A stretch of 64,000 bases of DNA from Streptococcus parasanguinis (GCF_016648855.1 NZ_JACLQU010000001.1:62001-126000); one strand, 5' to 3'. Shown: positions 43,083-54,086, counted from the stretch's first letter. Notes: generated by a model not told the origin, from the sequence alone. Translations and numbers: made by a program.

Positions 43083-45405
43083 GGTTGGCTCCTTTCTTTG
43101 CTACTTCCTTGTAAAATGGTTTCTTCCCTTTTTTCTTTTTGGATTTAGATGAAGAATCTTTCCGTTTGTCATCTCTTCTAACGGTTGATCCCTTAGAAAC
43201 TTTTTTGTCTTTGCGTCTGCGATCCCTGCGATTGCCATCTCGGTCACGTCCTTTAGCCTTGAGGCCTTTTTCAACGATATCCCATTCACTTGGAATATAA
43301 GAGAAATCAATCTCTCCGGTCATCTTGTCAGCTCTTTCGACCTTGATCCGGATTTGCTGACCAACACGGAAAGTCACTCCCGATTTCTCCCCGCGAAGGG
43401 CTAGATCCCGTTCGTTAAAATGGTAGAATTCAGGAAGATTAGTAATATGGATCAAACCTTCGACTGTATTTGGCAACTCCACAAAGAGGCCAAATTTTAC
43501 CACACTGGAAACCACGGCATCGTACTCTTCCCCAACATAGTCTTCCATGTATTCTGCCTTCTTCATAGCCTCTACTTCGCGCTCTGCATCAATAGCCCGG
43601 CGCTCCCGACTAGAGGATTGGCTGGCAATGTCTGGAAGGACTTGTTCAAAGTGCTCAGCCACATCTTGAGATTTTCCGTACTCGCGCACCATTCGATGAA
43701 CCATCAGGTCCGGATACCGACGGATGGGACTGGTAAAGTGGGTATAATACTCAGCAGCAAGCCCATAGTGGCCATGGTTGTGCTCTGAGTAGCGAGCCTG
43801 TTGCATCGAGCGCAACAACATCATCGAAAGGACATCTGCATAGGGTTCTCCTTCGACCTTGCGCATAATTTCTTGCAGGGCTTCTTGACTCATCTCACTA
43901 GCCGTTCCGTAGATTTGGATTCCAAAACTAGAAGCATAATCGATAAACTTCTGTACTTTTTCTGCCTTTGGATCTTCGTGGATCCGGTAGATAAACGGCA
44001 GTTTCAGTCGCGTAAAGTGCTCCGCCACTGTTTCATTGGCAATCAACATAAAAGACTCAATCATCCGTTCGGCAATCCCTCTTTGACGTAGGACGATATC
44101 GACCGGTTTCCCTTCCTTATTGACCAAGATTTTAGCCTCATTGGTATCAAAATTAAGGGCGCCGCGGCGAATCCGCATGCTTTCTAGAATGCCATGCAAG
44201 GTGGCCATTTGATGAATACTTGGGACAATTTTCTTAAAGGTTTGAGCCTTTTCTTCGTCTCCCGCTAAGATATCATTGACGTCGCTATAGGTCATTCGGA
44301 AGGTTGTATTGATCACTGTTTGGGTAATGGTATGCTTGACGACCTTGCCATGAGGATCGATCTCCATGATGGCAGACTGGGTCAGGCGGTCCACATTCGG
44401 ATTTAAAGAACAGATCCCATTGGAGAGACGCTCTGGCAACATGGGTACTACTCGGTCGGTCACATAGACAGAAGTCGCTCGATTTAGAGCTTCCTTGTCG
44501 AGTGCTGAACCTTCTGTAACATAATAAGAAACATCTGCGATGTGAACACCCAGCTCAAAGTTGCCGTTCTTGAGTAGCTTGATATGGACCGCATCGTCCA
44601 AGTCTTTGGCATCTGCCCCATCGATCGTAAAGGTGATCTCCTCTCGCAGATCCAAGCGTCCCTCTAAATCCTTAGCAGACGGTGCATCTGGAACCTGCGC
44701 AGCCTCTTTCAGCACTTCTTCTGGAAATTCTGAGACGATGTCCATGGATTCTAACACTTCCAAGACATCGATTCCTGGATCTGTTACATGACCGACCACA
44801 TCCCGCACCGTCGCCACAAAATAATTGTGCTTACGGCTCGGGTATTGATCAATTTCGACCTTGAGGATTTCGGTCCCTTCCAATTGGATGGCTGGCTTCT
44901 TCACATAGATCAGCTGGCTGATCTTTTGATTTTTCGAACGAATGTAGCCGGCATATTTAGGCTTTTCCTCATCCAGAACGATTTGTCCAACTACCGTTTT
45001 GATGCTATGCTCCAAGATATCAATAATCTTAGCTTCTGCTGCCGTTCCCTTGTTTCGGTCTGCTACCTTGGTAATGACGATCTCAACGGTGTCCCCATCG
45101 ATGGCGTGGTTGACATCATTTTGGCCAACAAAGAGGTCCTCTTCTTCGCCTTCTAAACTGACAAAACCAAAGCCATTCTTATGGGCATGAAAGATCCCCT
45201 TGAGCGTAATGGCTGGGGCCTTCTTTTGAGCCAAACGAAGAGAGCCATCATCCTCGAATTTCAACTCATGACGGCGTTCCATCAGAGAGATGGTTTTTAC
45301 CAAGTCACGGAAATCCTTAGACCCTTCTTTTCCTAGAGCTGCTGCCAGATCATTGATCTGGACTTTGTCATGCTCTTGTAAATATTCTTTAATACTTGTT
45401 TTCAT
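43045..45405 (-). CDS. rnr: Ribonuclease R
   Basis: 786 residues. Domains: winged-helix start, cold-shock domains ([20 protein letters not shown]), the RNB catalytic domain with [14 protein letters not shown] and [26 protein letters not shown], an S1 domain, and a lysine/arginine-rich tail of about 60 residues. It degrades structured RNA 3' to 5'. The AGGAGG site is 23 bases before the ATG, but a GCTGG/CCAGC hairpin sits between them and would bring it to a normal distance. Acts with SmpB in trans-translation; smpB overlaps its end. Confidence 0.97.
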   Translation of the reverse strand: MKTSIKEYLQEHDKVQINDLAAALGKEGSKDFRDLVKTISLMERRHELKFEDDGSLRLAQKKAPAITLKGIFHAHKNGFGFVSLEGEEEDLFVGQNDVNHAIDGDTVEIVITKVADRNKGTAAEAKIIDILEHSIKTVVGQIVLDEEKPKYAGYIRSKNQKISQLIYVKKPAIQLEGTEILKVEIDQYPSRKHNYFVATVRDVVGHVTDPGIDVLEVLESMDIVSEFPEEVLKEAAQVPDAPSAKDLEGRLDLREEITFTIDGADAKDLDDAVHIKLLKNGNFELGVHIADVSYYVTEGSALDKEALNRATSVYVTDRVVPMLPERLSNGICSLNPNVDRLTQSAIMEIDPHGKVVKHTITQTVINTTFRMTYSDVNDILAGDEEKAQTFKKIVPSIHQMATLHGILESMRIRRGALNFDTNEAKILVNKEGKPVDIVLRQRGIAERMIESFMLIANETVAEHFTRLKLPFIYRIHEDPKAEKVQKFIDYASSFGIQIYGTASEMSQEALQEIMRKVEGEPYADVLSMMLLRSMQQARYSEHNHGHYGLAAEYYTHFTSPIRRYPDLMVHRMVREYGKSQDVAEHFEQVLPDIASQSSSRERRAIDAEREVEAMKKAEYMEDYVGEEYDAVVSSVVKFGLFVELPNTVEGLIHITNLPEFYHFNERDLALRGEKSGVTFRVGQQIRIKVERADKMTGEIDFSYIPSEWDIVEKGLKAKGRDRDGNRRDRRRKDKKVSKGSTVRRDDKRKDSSSKSKKKKGKKPFYKEVAKKGANHGKGRRKGSRTK

Positions 45406-45415
45406 TGATTTATTT

Positions 45416-45434
45416 GCTGGTTATCCAGCCTCCT
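45416..45434 (-). promoter_or_regulatory. Ribosome site with spacer hairpin before rnr
   Basis: AGGAGG (45434-45429) is followed by GCTGG ATAA CCAGC and then AAATAAATCA before the ATG at 45405. Without the hairpin the spacing is 23 bases, too long; with it folded about 10. Confidence 0.5.
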
Positions 45435-45501
45435 TTTTTCTATCTACTTGTGTCTTTGTTTTGCAAAATAAAAATAGGCAAAGACATCGTCTGAGCCTAT
45501 C

Positions 45502-45735
45502 TTATCTACTAGAAAGTACCATTAAGATCATCGCGATCAATAACCAAAAGAAGATCATAATAGCTGTTAAACGCTGCATCACGGCTTCAAACCCGCGCGC
45601 TTTTGAACGTTCAAACAAGTCATTTGAGCTTGCGTCAAAGACGTTGCTCGATTGGTTTTTTGTTGGTTGCATAAAAATTGCGATAATAATCAATACTGAT
45701 AATACTAGTAAAATAGTTGTTAATGCTCCGCTCAT
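45502..45735 (-). CDS. secG: Preprotein translocase subunit SecG
   Basis: 77 residues from the ATG at 45735, which has AAGGAG at eight bases. Two membrane helices (about 3-24 and 53-74) with a polar loop between, as in all SecG proteins. It assists SecYEG translocation. A TTG two codons upstream is not used. Neighbours rpmG and rnr are the usual streptococcal order. Confidence 0.93.
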   Translation of the reverse strand: MSGALTTILLVLSVLIIIAIFMQPTKNQSSNVFDASSNDLFERSKARGFEAVMQRLTAIMIFFWLLIAMILMVLSSR

Positions 45736-45776
45736 ATTCAAAACTCCTTAAAATCTTCACTATTATACCATGAAAA

Positions 45777-45926
45777 TCATTTTGATTCAATATGTAAGGT
45801 TACTTTTCTTTCCTTGGGACAATACTTCAAGACCTCGATCTTTTCAGGATGGGTTTTGGTATTTTTACTGGTCAAATAATTCTGACTCCCACAGCTGGTG
45901 CAGGTCAATTGAACTTTAATTCGCAC
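45777..45926 (-). CDS. rpmG: 50S ribosomal protein L33
   Basis: 49 residues. GTG start at 45926: [20 protein letters not shown], then [30 protein letters not shown] zinc-ribbon CTSC pair is present in the first half; the second half has only one cysteine (YCPK). It overlaps the end of pmrA by 11 bases and precedes secG, the same order as in pneumococcus. Several L33 paralogues exist in streptococci; this is the secG-linked one. The frame is too short for a length cutoff but unmistakable. Confidence 0.95.
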   Translation of the reverse strand: MRIKVQLTCTSCGSQNYLTSKNTKTHPEKIEVLKYCPKERKVTLHIESK

Positions 45927-47034
45927 GTACGTCTCTCACTTTCAAATACTTTCTAAATAAGAATAAGAGGAACATCAAATCGGTAAAGGCCAAAAGGGCT
46001 GTACCGTAAAATACCCAATGATAGCCAAAATGCATGAAAATACTCGATCCCATCATTGGCCCTAATACACCACCTAAGTAATAAAAGAGCTGGTTGTAGC
46101 TAAAGATCCGAGAGATCCCTTCAGGAGGGGTTAATCGATTCAATAATGCAGAAACTCCAGGTAGTAGGGCTCCTGTCCCGATCCCAAAGAGGAAGCGTAA
46201 AATCCCTAATTGAAGGGGTGATTGCGCTTGGGCACAAAGGATATAGAGACAGCCACTATAAAGAAGGGCGATTAACAAGAGCCGGTGATTTCCGATTCGG
46301 TCTCCGAGTTTTCCCATCCAACCTGAAAAGAGCATACTGGAGACTCCCATAGCCGAAACAATCATCCCTGATACAAAGATCAGGTTATCTCTTTGTCCCA
46401 AAGCTCGCACATAAAGAGGCAGGATCGGAGAAATAGATTGGGCGATCATTTGGATGGTCATGCTGGTCAAAAAGAGGCCCAAGAGAATATCTTTTTGCTG
46501 AATGGACTTGAGCAACTGCCAACTGGATTTTTGTTCTTCTTTTGGAAGGGGCTCATAGTCTTCCTCAATGCCCCAGAAGGTTAAGAGGGAAACCAAAAAT
46601 AAGAAGAAGCCGACCAAGAGAAAGACATTGCGCATTCCTAGATTTTCAGCAATGAGTCCCCCAATCAAAGGCCCCATCAAGGTTCCAGCTACGACACCGG
46701 TCGACAAGGTCCCTAGGGCATAGCCGGATTGGTCCTTGGGAACTTGACTGGCAATCAAGGCTGTACTATTGGGGACAAAGCCTGAAAAGACCCCATTGAG
46801 CAAGCGCAGTACCAAGAGCCAAAAGACAGAAGGGACAAAGGCAATGCCTCCCATGGTCAGCGTCATGGCAATGGAAGCTCTAAGCATCATGGGTTTTCGA
46901 CCATAACGATCGGCTAAGCTCCCCCAGATGGGAGACATGATCGCAGAAGTTACAGAAGAACTCGCGACGGCAATCCCAGCATAAAGGGGAACAGCCTTAC
47001 CCGTAACACCCAACTCTTCCACAAAGAGGGCCAT
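45916..47034 (-). CDS. pmrA: PmrA-like MFS multidrug transporter, start region frameshifted
   Basis: 372 residues from the first in-frame ATG, with eleven helices and the MFS motif [20 protein letters not shown]. It resembles pneumococcal PmrA (norfloxacin efflux) and lies in the same place, after coaE. The true N-terminus (EINWRKNLYIAWIGCFFIGA, first helix) is coded in frame up to about 47130, but there is no ATG, GTG or TTG in it. The expected ATG at 47135, coupled to the coaE stop, is off by one frame; one extra T in the TTTT at 47131-47128 would join them. Either a frameshift mutation, slippage, or a rare start codon. Confidence 0.78.
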   Translation of the reverse strand: MALFVEELGVTGKAVPLYAGIAVASSSVTSAIMSPIWGSLADRYGRKPMMLRASIAMTLTMGGIAFVPSVFWLLVLRLLNGVFSGFVPNSTALIASQVPKDQSGYALGTLSTGVVAGTLMGPLIGGLIAENLGMRNVFLLVGFFLFLVSLLTFWGIEEDYEPLPKEEQKSSWQLLKSIQQKDILLGLFLTSMTIQMIAQSISPILPLYVRALGQRDNLIFVSGMIVSAMGVSSMLFSGWMGKLGDRIGNHRLLLIALLYSGCLYILCAQAQSPLQLGILRFLFGIGTGALLPGVSALLNRLTPPEGISRIFSYNQLFYYLGGVLGPMMGSSIFMHFGYHWVFYGTALLAFTDLMFLLFLFRKYLKVRDVRAN

Positions 47035-47131
47035 AAAAGGGACGACTAAAGAAAGGCTGGCTCCGATGAAAAAGCACCCGATCCAGGCAATATATAGATT
47101 TTTACGCCAATTGATTTCTCTTGTGATAAAA

Positions 47132-47728
47132 TCATCTTCTTTCTAATTGTTTTAGGGCTGCATCTAATTGAGCATAGAGGGCCGTTAGATCGCCATTATT
47201 GTCTAAGACCAGATCTGCATGGACTCTTTTTTCATCTAGCGGCATTTGAGACGCGATGCGTTCTTGGGCCTGCAGTTCTGATAAGTGGTTGCGTTCCATC
47301 AGGCGTTTGAGCTGGGTTTCTTTTGATACAGCTACCAACCAGACAGATTCAAACCACTCTTCATAGCCTTGTTCAATTAAGAGTGGAATATCCATAAAAA
47401 AGAGATCGGATTGTGCAGCTTTTCTATCTCTTACCTCTGCTAGAGCCTCACGAATAAGCCTGCCTTGGACGCGATTGGACCAGTCTCGTTCACTAGGGTC
47501 TGAAAAGATCCGCTGACCCAAAGCGACGCGATCCAACTCTCCTTCTTTGGTAAGGATCTCTCTACCAAAATGATCTACTAGGACACGGTAGAGGGCTCCT
47601 CCTGGTGCTTGCAAATCATGAACCACTTGATCCGCATCAATGACCGGATAGCCTTTTTCTCTCAGATAGGAGGTCACAGTGGACTTTCCTGAAGCAATCC
47701 CTCCTGTTAATCCGATGATTCTTGCCAT
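47132..47728 (-). CDS. coaE: Dephospho-CoA kinase
   Basis: 198 residues. P-loop GLTGGIASGKST at 6-17, then the DADQVVHDL CoA motif and LLIEQGYEEWF. It phosphorylates dephospho-CoA, the last step of coenzyme A synthesis. It starts two bases after the mutM stop. Its own stop (TGA) overlaps an ATG that would be the coupled start of pmrA. Confidence 0.96.
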   Translation of the reverse strand: MARIIGLTGGIASGKSTVTSYLREKGYPVIDADQVVHDLQAPGGALYRVLVDHFGREILTKEGELDRVALGQRIFSDPSERDWSNRVQGRLIREALAEVRDRKAAQSDLFFMDIPLLIEQGYEEWFESVWLVAVSKETQLKRLMERNHLSELQAQERIASQMPLDEKRVHADLVLDNNGDLTALYAQLDAALKQLERR

Positions 47729-48553
47729 CTAGTTCTCCTTTTGGCAGTGGGGGCAAAAATGGGTTCCGCGTCCCCCCAGCTGGATTTTCTCAATCGGTGT
47801 CCCGCAGCGCAAACAAGGCTGGCCTGTTTTCCCATAGACCTGGTGTTCTTCCTGCATGGTGCCATCTTCTCCAAAAGCATTGCTGTAGGAGCGAATGGTG
47901 GAGCCACCCTTTTCAACAGCTTGAGCAAGCACAGCAATCGTTTCTTTGCGAACGGCTTTGGCTTCTCTAGCAGTCAAGCTTTGACCCAAACGGGCTGGAT
48001 GAACCTTGGCTCGATAAAGAACCTCATCCACATAAATATTGCCCAAACCAGCTACTAATTTTTGGTCTAAAAGAGCTGATTTAATGGGTTTCTTTGATTT
48101 TTTAAGAGCTGCTTGGAAGGCTGGTGCTTTAAAATCCGCTTCCGTCGGCTCTGGACCAATTTTTTTCGCCAAAAAATAGCTGTCGACAAGCTCAGGTACT
48201 AGGACTTCCATGGTCCCAAACTTGCGGACATCTTCATAGACCAGAGTGCTACCATCTGTAAAATGAAAGAAGACATGGGCATGCTTGCGAAGAGGAACCT
48301 CGTCTGGATAAAAGAAATACTTGCCTTCCATCCGCAAATGCGAGATGAGGACCAGATCCGTCAGATAAAATAAAAGGTATTTCCCACGGCGCCCCATGGC
48401 CCGAATTTCTTGACCTGGAAGATCTTGACAAAAAGCATCTAGATCCGTCTGAATCATCTTAGGATACTTTACTTCCACTGACTGAATGGTTTTTCCAAGA
48501 ATTAATTTCTCAAGACCGCGTCGAACCGTCTCTACTTCTGGTAATTCAGGCAT
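47729..48553 (-). CDS. mutM: Formamidopyrimidine-DNA glycosylase
   Basis: 274 residues from the ATG at 48553 ([20 protein letters not shown]). The N-terminal PELPE (catalytic Pro2 and Glu3) and a C-terminal zinc finger ([20 protein letters not shown], then CPHC) are intact. It removes 8-oxoguanine and formamidopyrimidines from DNA. A longer reading to 48634 enters the gap after era and has no ribosome site, whereas AAAGGAG precedes the chosen ATG. Confidence 0.97.
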   Translation of the reverse strand: MPELPEVETVRRGLEKLILGKTIQSVEVKYPKMIQTDLDAFCQDLPGQEIRAMGRRGKYLLFYLTDLVLISHLRMEGKYFFYPDEVPLRKHAHVFFHFTDGSTLVYEDVRKFGTMEVLVPELVDSYFLAKKIGPEPTEADFKAPAFQAALKKSKKPIKSALLDQKLVAGLGNIYVDEVLYRAKVHPARLGQSLTAREAKAVRKETIAVLAQAVEKGGSTIRSYSNAFGEDGTMQEEHQVYGKTGQPCLRCGTPIEKIQLGGRGTHFCPHCQKEN

Positions 48554-48599
48554 AGAACTCCTTTCAAAAACAAGAAGCAGGCCTTCTGCCCACCTCTTC

Positions 48600-49499
48600 T
48601 TAATATTCTTTTTCGTTGTATCCGAAATCGGCAAGATCCAATTTCTTATCCCGCCAATTTTTCTTGACTTTCACCCAGGTTTCTAGGAAGACCTTGTCCC
48701 CTAGCATGAGCTCGATATCCTTACGCGCAAGGGTTCCGATCTTCTTGAGCATGGCGCCACCTTTTCCGATGACAATACCTTTTTGGCTATCGCGCTCGAC
48801 CATGATGGTTGCACGGATATGGACCTTATCTGTCTCTTCATCCCGCTTCATAGAATCCACGACTACAGCAACAGAGTGAGGAATTTCTTCCCGTGTCAAG
48901 TGCAAGACCTTTTCACGGATCATTTCAGAGACCAAGAAACGCTCTGGGTGGTCAGTGATTTGGTCAGCAGGGAAATATTGGAAACCTTCTTCCAAGTTTT
49001 CGCTCAAAATATCAATCAACCGCGAAACATTGTTTCCTTGAAGGGCTGAAATCGGCACAATTTCTTTGAAATCCATTTGACTACGGAAGTTATCGATTTG
49101 CGCCAAGAGTTGGTCAGGGTGGACCTTATCGATCTTATTGACCACAAGAATAACCGGCACCTTAGCAGCCTTGAGGCGTTCGATGATCATGTCATCGCCC
49201 TTGCCACGCGGTTCATCTGCTGGCACCATAAAGAGAACGGTATCCACTTCTCGAAGGGTGCTATAGGCCGACTCTACCATGAAGTCGCCAAGCGCTGTCT
49301 TGGGTTTGTGAATCCCTGGGGTATCGATAAAGACGATCTGTTCCTTATCCGTCGTATAAATCCCCATAATCTTGTTGCGCGTTGTCTGCGCCTTATCACT
49401 CATGATAGCAATTTTTTGCCCCATGACGTGGTTCAAAAACGTTGACTTCCCAACATTGGGACGTCCTAAAATGGCTACAAAGCCTGATTTAAATGTCAT
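48600..49499 (-). CDS. era: GTPase Era
   Basis: 299 residues. GTPase motifs GRPNVGKST (12-20), DTPGIHKP, and NKID, then a KH RNA-binding domain ([20 protein letters not shown]). It assists 30S subunit maturation by binding the 3' end of 16S rRNA. Era, dgkA and ybeY lie together here as in most Firmicutes. Ribosome site AAAGGA. Confidence 0.97.
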   Translation of the reverse strand: MTFKSGFVAILGRPNVGKSTFLNHVMGQKIAIMSDKAQTTRNKIMGIYTTDKEQIVFIDTPGIHKPKTALGDFMVESAYSTLREVDTVLFMVPADEPRGKGDDMIIERLKAAKVPVILVVNKIDKVHPDQLLAQIDNFRSQMDFKEIVPISALQGNNVSRLIDILSENLEEGFQYFPADQITDHPERFLVSEMIREKVLHLTREEIPHSVAVVVDSMKRDEETDKVHIRATIMVERDSQKGIVIGKGGAMLKKIGTLARKDIELMLGDKVFLETWVKVKKNWRDKKLDLADFGYNEKEY

Positions 49500-49528
49500 A
49501 TTATCCTTTCACGAGGGCTTGCTCCCTC

Positions 49529-49927
49529 TTATCTAAAAACCAAGGCCCAGAATTTGGGCACAAAAATCACCAGTCCTGTCAGTAAGGCAAAACCTGATAC
49601 GACCAGGACTGCTCCAGCTGCCATGTCTTTAGCATTTTTTGCCAACATGGAGAAATGGTAGTTACTCGCTAAATCCACCACATTTTCAATGGCTGAATTC
49701 ATAATTTCAAAAGCAATCACCAAGGTGATACTGAGCAATAAAAAGAGCCATTCTGTCGCAGAAATCCTAAATACCAAACCAGCAAGAATTGCTACAAGGG
49801 CTGATAAGGCATGCTTGCGCATATTGCGCTCTTCCTTGATCGCAGTGAAAATTCCTGTTATCGCAAACTCCAGGCTTGAAGTGAAGTCCCGATTTTTCCA
49901 TTTTCGCTTATTGTCTTGTGAGTCCAT
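49529..49927 (-). CDS. dgkA: Diacylglycerol/undecaprenol kinase
   Basis: 132 residues with three membrane helices and the motif [14 protein letters not shown] (active site). Streptococcal DgkA prefers undecaprenol and recycles the lipid carrier of cell-wall synthesis. It overlaps the end of ybeY by 20 bases and precedes era. Confidence 0.92.
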   Translation of the reverse strand: MDSQDNKRKWKNRDFTSSLEFAITGIFTAIKEERNMRKHALSALVAILAGLVFRISATEWLFLLLSITLVIAFEIMNSAIENVVDLASNYHFSMLAKNAKDMAAGAVLVVSGFALLTGLVIFVPKFWALVFR

Positions 49928-50405
49928 AGGCTGTCAAAATCTCTTCCTGTAAGCCAAACATTTCCTTTTCTTCTTCCGGCGTATAGTGATCATAGCCATT
50001 GATGTGAAGAAAACCATGCACTGCTAAAAATCCCATTTCGCGCTCAAAGCTGTGGCCATATTCTTCCGCTTGCTCCCGCGCCTTGTCAATTGAAATAAAG
50101 AGCTCACCAATATAGGTATCGAATTCAGCCATCATCTCTGCCAATTCTGGATTTTCTGCAAGGTCTTCCTCGTCAAAAGAAATCTCCATCTCTGGCTTGT
50201 ATTCTAAACTGATGACATCCGTCGGACGATCCGTATCACGGTATTCAAGATTTAGTTCATGACTGCGTTCATTGGTTACAAAAGTCACAGCCATTTCCTT
50301 GTCTTCTTTCCCAATTTTTTGAGCAGCAAATTCTAAAATTTCTTGCGTTTGTTTTAAGATTTCGGCAGAGACTTGACCAGTCTCATCTACCATTTCAATA
50401 TACAT
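49908..50405 (-). CDS. ybeY: Endoribonuclease YbeY
   Basis: 165 residues from the ATG at 50405, which has an AGGTGA site; a GTG three codons upstream is less likely. The zinc-binding [11 protein letters not shown] motif near the C-terminal end is typical. YbeY is a single-strand endoribonuclease needed for 16S rRNA 3' end maturation and ribosome quality control. dgkA overlaps its 3' end. Confidence 0.96.
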   Translation of the reverse strand: MYIEMVDETGQVSAEILKQTQEILEFAAQKIGKEDKEMAVTFVTNERSHELNLEYRDTDRPTDVISLEYKPEMEISFDEEDLAENPELAEMMAEFDTYIGELFISIDKAREQAEEYGHSFEREMGFLAVHGFLHINGYDHYTPEEEKEMFGLQEEILTAYGLTRQ

Positions 50406-50442
50406 CTGGATCACCTCACTATTATCACTTTATTATATCACA

Positions 50443-50478
50443 AAAACCAGCCTATATACTAGATACAGGCTGGTTTTC
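50443..50478 (-). terminator. Terminator of the ABC exporter operon
   Basis: AACCAGCCT / AGGCTGGTT stem with a 13-base loop and T-runs on both strands. Confidence 0.8.
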
Positions 50479-50502
50479 AATCTTTTTCTTTGCAGGACAA
50501 TC

Positions 50503-52239
50503 TTACACCACTGTTTGCTGGATGGCATTCATCTGGGCATAGATCCCGCCTTGTGCAACCAGTTCTTCATGTCTACCACGTTCCACAATGCGTCCTTCGG
50601 ATAAAACTAAGATCTGATCCGCTTCTTGAATAGTGGACAAGCGATGGGCAATGATAAAGGTGGTCCGGCCCTTTTGCAGGACCACCATAGCCTGTTGGAT
50701 GATTTCTTCTGTTTCCGTATCGATGTGAGAGGTTGCCTCATCCAAAATCAGTATTTGCGGATTCATATAGAGCGTCCTCGCAAAGGAAATCAACTGGCGC
50801 TCGCCACTTGAAAAGGCAGATCCTTTTTCTACGACTGGATGGTCGATTCCCTTTTCAAGACGCTCTACAAAAGGCCAAGCCCCGACTTTTTTCAGCGCAT
50901 CTTTAACCGCATCCCGGTCAATATGATCCTGACTCATGGCCACATTACTGGCAATGGTTCCTGTAAATAGATAAGGATCTTGCAGAACAATGCCCATGTG
51001 GCTTCGCAGGCTCTCACGAGAGACTTGGCGAATATCTTGCCCATCGATCAAAATCGCTCCTTCTTGAGGATCATAGAAACGATAGAGCAGATTCATAATA
51101 GAAGACTTACCCGATCCAGTATGGCCCACAAGAGCGATGGTTTCCCCGGGACTCGCCTGAAAGGCAATATCCTGTAAAACTGGCTTGCCTTCTTCATAAG
51201 CAAATTGAACATCATCAAACACGACTTGAGCCTTTTCTATCTTCAGTTCCGATACACCATCGGCCTCTAAGGGTTGATCCAAGAAGGCAAGGACGCGACT
51301 CCCCGTCTCTAGTGATCGCCGAATATTCGGAAATTGACGACTGAGATTGGCCATGAGATCAAACAGATTGATGACATAGTTAATATTGATAAATAAGAAA
51401 CCAGCTGTCACACCGATATTGCCCTGTAGGAAAGAAATCCCAGCGATGGTCAATATACCTGCAATCACTAAAAACTTGAGCAATTCTGTCAAGGTCCAAG
51501 AAGCGATGGAATCAGCTAAGAGGATCCGATCATTGGCTCCTAGCATCTTCTGGGTAGTGGCTTCAAACTCCTCTACCACACCAGGCTCTTGATGATAGAG
51601 CTGAATCATACTGGCACCATGCAAGAGTTCATTGACTTGGGTATTGACCTCGCTTCTCGCATCAAAGAAATCCTTCATAGGCTGGTCCGTCATGACCTTG
51701 TAGAGATACTGGATTCCATAGAAAATTGGAAAAACCAAACACAAGAGAAGTCCCATCATAGGACTCAGGTAAAAGAGAATCCCTAGAATAAAGAGAAAGC
51801 GTACCAAATAGATGACTAAAATCATACAAGAGTTATAAAACTGGGTCCGCAAGGTCTCTGTATCATTGACAATTCTTGTCGCGATCTTCCCAGCCGGCTT
51901 ATCATCAAAATAAGAAATAGGCAGTCCTTGCATGACTTGAAAGGCTTGGTCTCTCAGACTAGCGGTTACTTGATTACTTCCATGCAGTAAGATCCGATTG
52001 CCCATGTAGCTAATCAGCTGCCCCAGGCTCAAGACCAAGAGATAGAATCTTCCCATCTGAAGCAAGTCCCCTTGTCCGCCACCGTGGGTCAGTGCGGTCA
52101 AAGGCCCATCGATCATCTTTTGGAGAAGAAAGGGTGACAATTCAGAAAAAATGGTGGCTAGTAAGAGGCAAATAAAGCCAGCAAGAAAGACAGTTGGATA
52201 AAGCGTGATCCTCGATAATAATCGTTTCAATACTTTCAT
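50503..52239 (-). CDS. Heterodimeric ABC exporter subunit, canonical ATPase site
   Basis: 578 residues from the ATG at 52239 (AGGAGA site). Six membrane helices, then an ATPase domain with Walker A GHTGSGKSS, signature SSGERQLISFARTL and Walker B ILILDEATSHIDTE with the catalytic glutamate. It forms a heterodimer with the product of the preceding gene, whose stop is one base upstream. The pair is of the LmrCD/BmrCD type, usually drug or lipid exporters. A longer open frame from 52281 overlaps the partner and is not used. Confidence 0.93.
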   Translation of the reverse strand: MKVLKRLLSRITLYPTVFLAGFICLLLATIFSELSPFLLQKMIDGPLTALTHGGGQGDLLQMGRFYLLVLSLGQLISYMGNRILLHGSNQVTASLRDQAFQVMQGLPISYFDDKPAGKIATRIVNDTETLRTQFYNSCMILVIYLVRFLFILGILFYLSPMMGLLLCLVFPIFYGIQYLYKVMTDQPMKDFFDARSEVNTQVNELLHGASMIQLYHQEPGVVEEFEATTQKMLGANDRILLADSIASWTLTELLKFLVIAGILTIAGISFLQGNIGVTAGFLFININYVINLFDLMANLSRQFPNIRRSLETGSRVLAFLDQPLEADGVSELKIEKAQVVFDDVQFAYEEGKPVLQDIAFQASPGETIALVGHTGSGKSSIMNLLYRFYDPQEGAILIDGQDIRQVSRESLRSHMGIVLQDPYLFTGTIASNVAMSQDHIDRDAVKDALKKVGAWPFVERLEKGIDHPVVEKGSAFSSGERQLISFARTLYMNPQILILDEATSHIDTETEEIIQQAMVVLQKGRTTFIIAHRLSTIQEADQILVLSEGRIVERGRHEELVAQGGIYAQMNAIQQTVV

Positions 52240-52240
52240 C

Positions 52241-53965
52241 TTATTCTCCTTCCTGTTTTTGTTGCCGTTGGTATTGTTCATAATACCAGCCCTCTTGAGC
52301 TAATAAATCACTAGCCCTACCTTCTTCTACAATACGACCTTGATCCAAGACGATGATCCAATCCGCCTGATGAACAGCAGACAAGCGATGAGAAACAATG
52401 ATGGTCGTCTTGTCTTTTCGTTCCTTTTGAATCGTGTCAATAATGGCCTGTTCAGTCTTAGCATCTACTGCCGAAAGGGAATCATCTAACAGCAAGAGCT
52501 CAGCATCTCTTAAGAATGCACGCGCCAGGGAGATCCGTTGTTTTTGACCACCTGATACAGAGACCCCTTTCTCACCGATCAGGGTGTCCATTCCCTGAGA
52601 CATCCGTTCGAGATCATCCGCAAAAGCAGCTTGGGCTACTGCTTCCACCAAGTCTTCTTGGCTGGCTCCTTTTTTACCAAGCGCTATATTCTCACGGATA
52701 GACTTGGAGAATAAAATATGTTCTTGGGAAACATAGCCAATTTTTTCTTCGATGGAGTGTCGGTTGTAATCCACGATCGGTTGCTGGTTGACCAAGAATT
52801 CTCCCTCACCAACTGGGTACTGCCGCAAGAATTGTCGAACCAGGGTAGTCTTTCCTGCACCGGTACGACCAACAATTCCAACCGTCTGTCCTTTCTGAAT
52901 GGTCCAATCAATGCCTGACAGGCTCTTTCGCTCAGCACCAGGATAGCTGAAAGAATAGTCCTTAAACTGCACCAAATCAATCTGCTCTAGGTAGTGAGAA
53001 CCATCTGGCTCCAGATCATCCGTTTCATCAATCACTTCTTTTAATTTTTTATAGGACATTTGCCCTGTCTGGTAGACCAAGATCAAGTCCGCCATCATCC
53101 ACATAGGCTCAATTAAAAAGACCAAATACAGCTGTAAAGCCAATAATTTCCCAAGACTCAATTGCCCGCTTGCCAGGGACTGGCCTCCAAATAGCAGGAG
53201 CAAGACTGTCGAGAATCCAATAAACAACAGGGCTAAAGGTCCAAAAGAATACTGGATAGAGGCAATTTTATCCCCCGTTTTGGATAGACTGGCCGTTTTT
53301 TTCTGAAACTGTTTGACCTGCTGGTCCCGTCTACTATAGGCCCGCATGACCCGAATTCCTTCGATCGACTCCAAGACTTCATCATTCAACTGAGCGACCG
53401 CTTCCCGGTTTTGCTCAACATACTCCTCCTGCTTTCTACTCAAAAAATAGGTAGAGACGACGAGGAAGATCATGGGAATAAAGGAAATCAAGGTTAATTG
53501 CCAAGAAATGAAAAACATGGTCGGAATAATAAAGGCAAACAAGCCACCGCCAAACAGGAGCACCATCATCCCGTAACCAGCCATATCGGCCATGCCATCC
53601 ACATCCGTCGTAAAGCGCGTCAAGAGGTCCCCTGAGCGAAATTTCTCAAAAAAGGGACGCCGCATAGCTACTAGCTTACGAAACGCTTGTCCCTGAAGGG
53701 TCGCCTTGAAATGGACTGACGACTGAAAGAGTCGCAACTGCCAATAAAAAGCCGTCAGGTAATTGAGGATGGCTGATCCCACCAAGAGGACCATATCCCA
53801 TACAAAGTTGGATTGCGTCAGCGTCTGCTGACTCAAATGATCCACTAAACGCTGGATAACTTGCGTCGGGATCAATAAGGTGTAATCATAAAGAATCAGG
53901 ACCATAGCGATCTTCACATATCGCCACTTGCGCTCCCTGATATACTCCCAAATAGCTCTGATCAT
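52241..53965 (-). CDS. Heterodimeric ABC exporter subunit, degenerate ATPase site
   Basis: 574 residues. Membrane domain with six helices (FQSSVHFKATLQGQAFRKLV is the first coupling region), then Walker A GRTGAGKTT, signature VSGGQKQRISLARAF, and Walker B ELLLLDDSLSAVD in which the catalytic glutamate is aspartate. That asymmetry is the hallmark of heterodimeric exporters such as LmrCD, BmrCD and TM287/288. Ribosome site AAAAGGAG. It is preceded by a 264-base leader with a tiny ORF and two terminator hairpins (see below). Confidence 0.93.
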   Translation of the reverse strand: MIRAIWEYIRERKWRYVKIAMVLILYDYTLLIPTQVIQRLVDHLSQQTLTQSNFVWDMVLLVGSAILNYLTAFYWQLRLFQSSVHFKATLQGQAFRKLVAMRRPFFEKFRSGDLLTRFTTDVDGMADMAGYGMMVLLFGGGLFAFIIPTMFFISWQLTLISFIPMIFLVVSTYFLSRKQEEYVEQNREAVAQLNDEVLESIEGIRVMRAYSRRDQQVKQFQKKTASLSKTGDKIASIQYSFGPLALLFIGFSTVLLLLFGGQSLASGQLSLGKLLALQLYLVFLIEPMWMMADLILVYQTGQMSYKKLKEVIDETDDLEPDGSHYLEQIDLVQFKDYSFSYPGAERKSLSGIDWTIQKGQTVGIVGRTGAGKTTLVRQFLRQYPVGEGEFLVNQQPIVDYNRHSIEEKIGYVSQEHILFSKSIRENIALGKKGASQEDLVEAVAQAAFADDLERMSQGMDTLIGEKGVSVSGGQKQRISLARAFLRDAELLLLDDSLSAVDAKTEQAIIDTIQKERKDKTTIIVSHRLSAVHQADWIIVLDQGRIVEEGRASDLLAQEGWYYEQYQRQQKQEGE

Positions 53966-53991
53966 ATATTCTCCTTTTCAAAATGGCACAG

Positions 53992-54039
53992 AAAAAACCC
54001 AAGCAAGGAGCTGAGTACGTGCTCAGTCCACACTTGGGC
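53992..54039 (-). terminator. Leader terminator T2 of the ABC exporter
   Basis: Reading leftward, CCCAAG / CTTGGG arms around an inner CTGAG/CTCAG hairpin, followed by TTTTTT, 27 bases before the ATG of the first exporter gene. Confidence 0.75.
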
Positions 54040-54086
54040 CTTCTGATGCCTATCACCAATTCAGTTAAGGCAGGTAAAAATGCATA

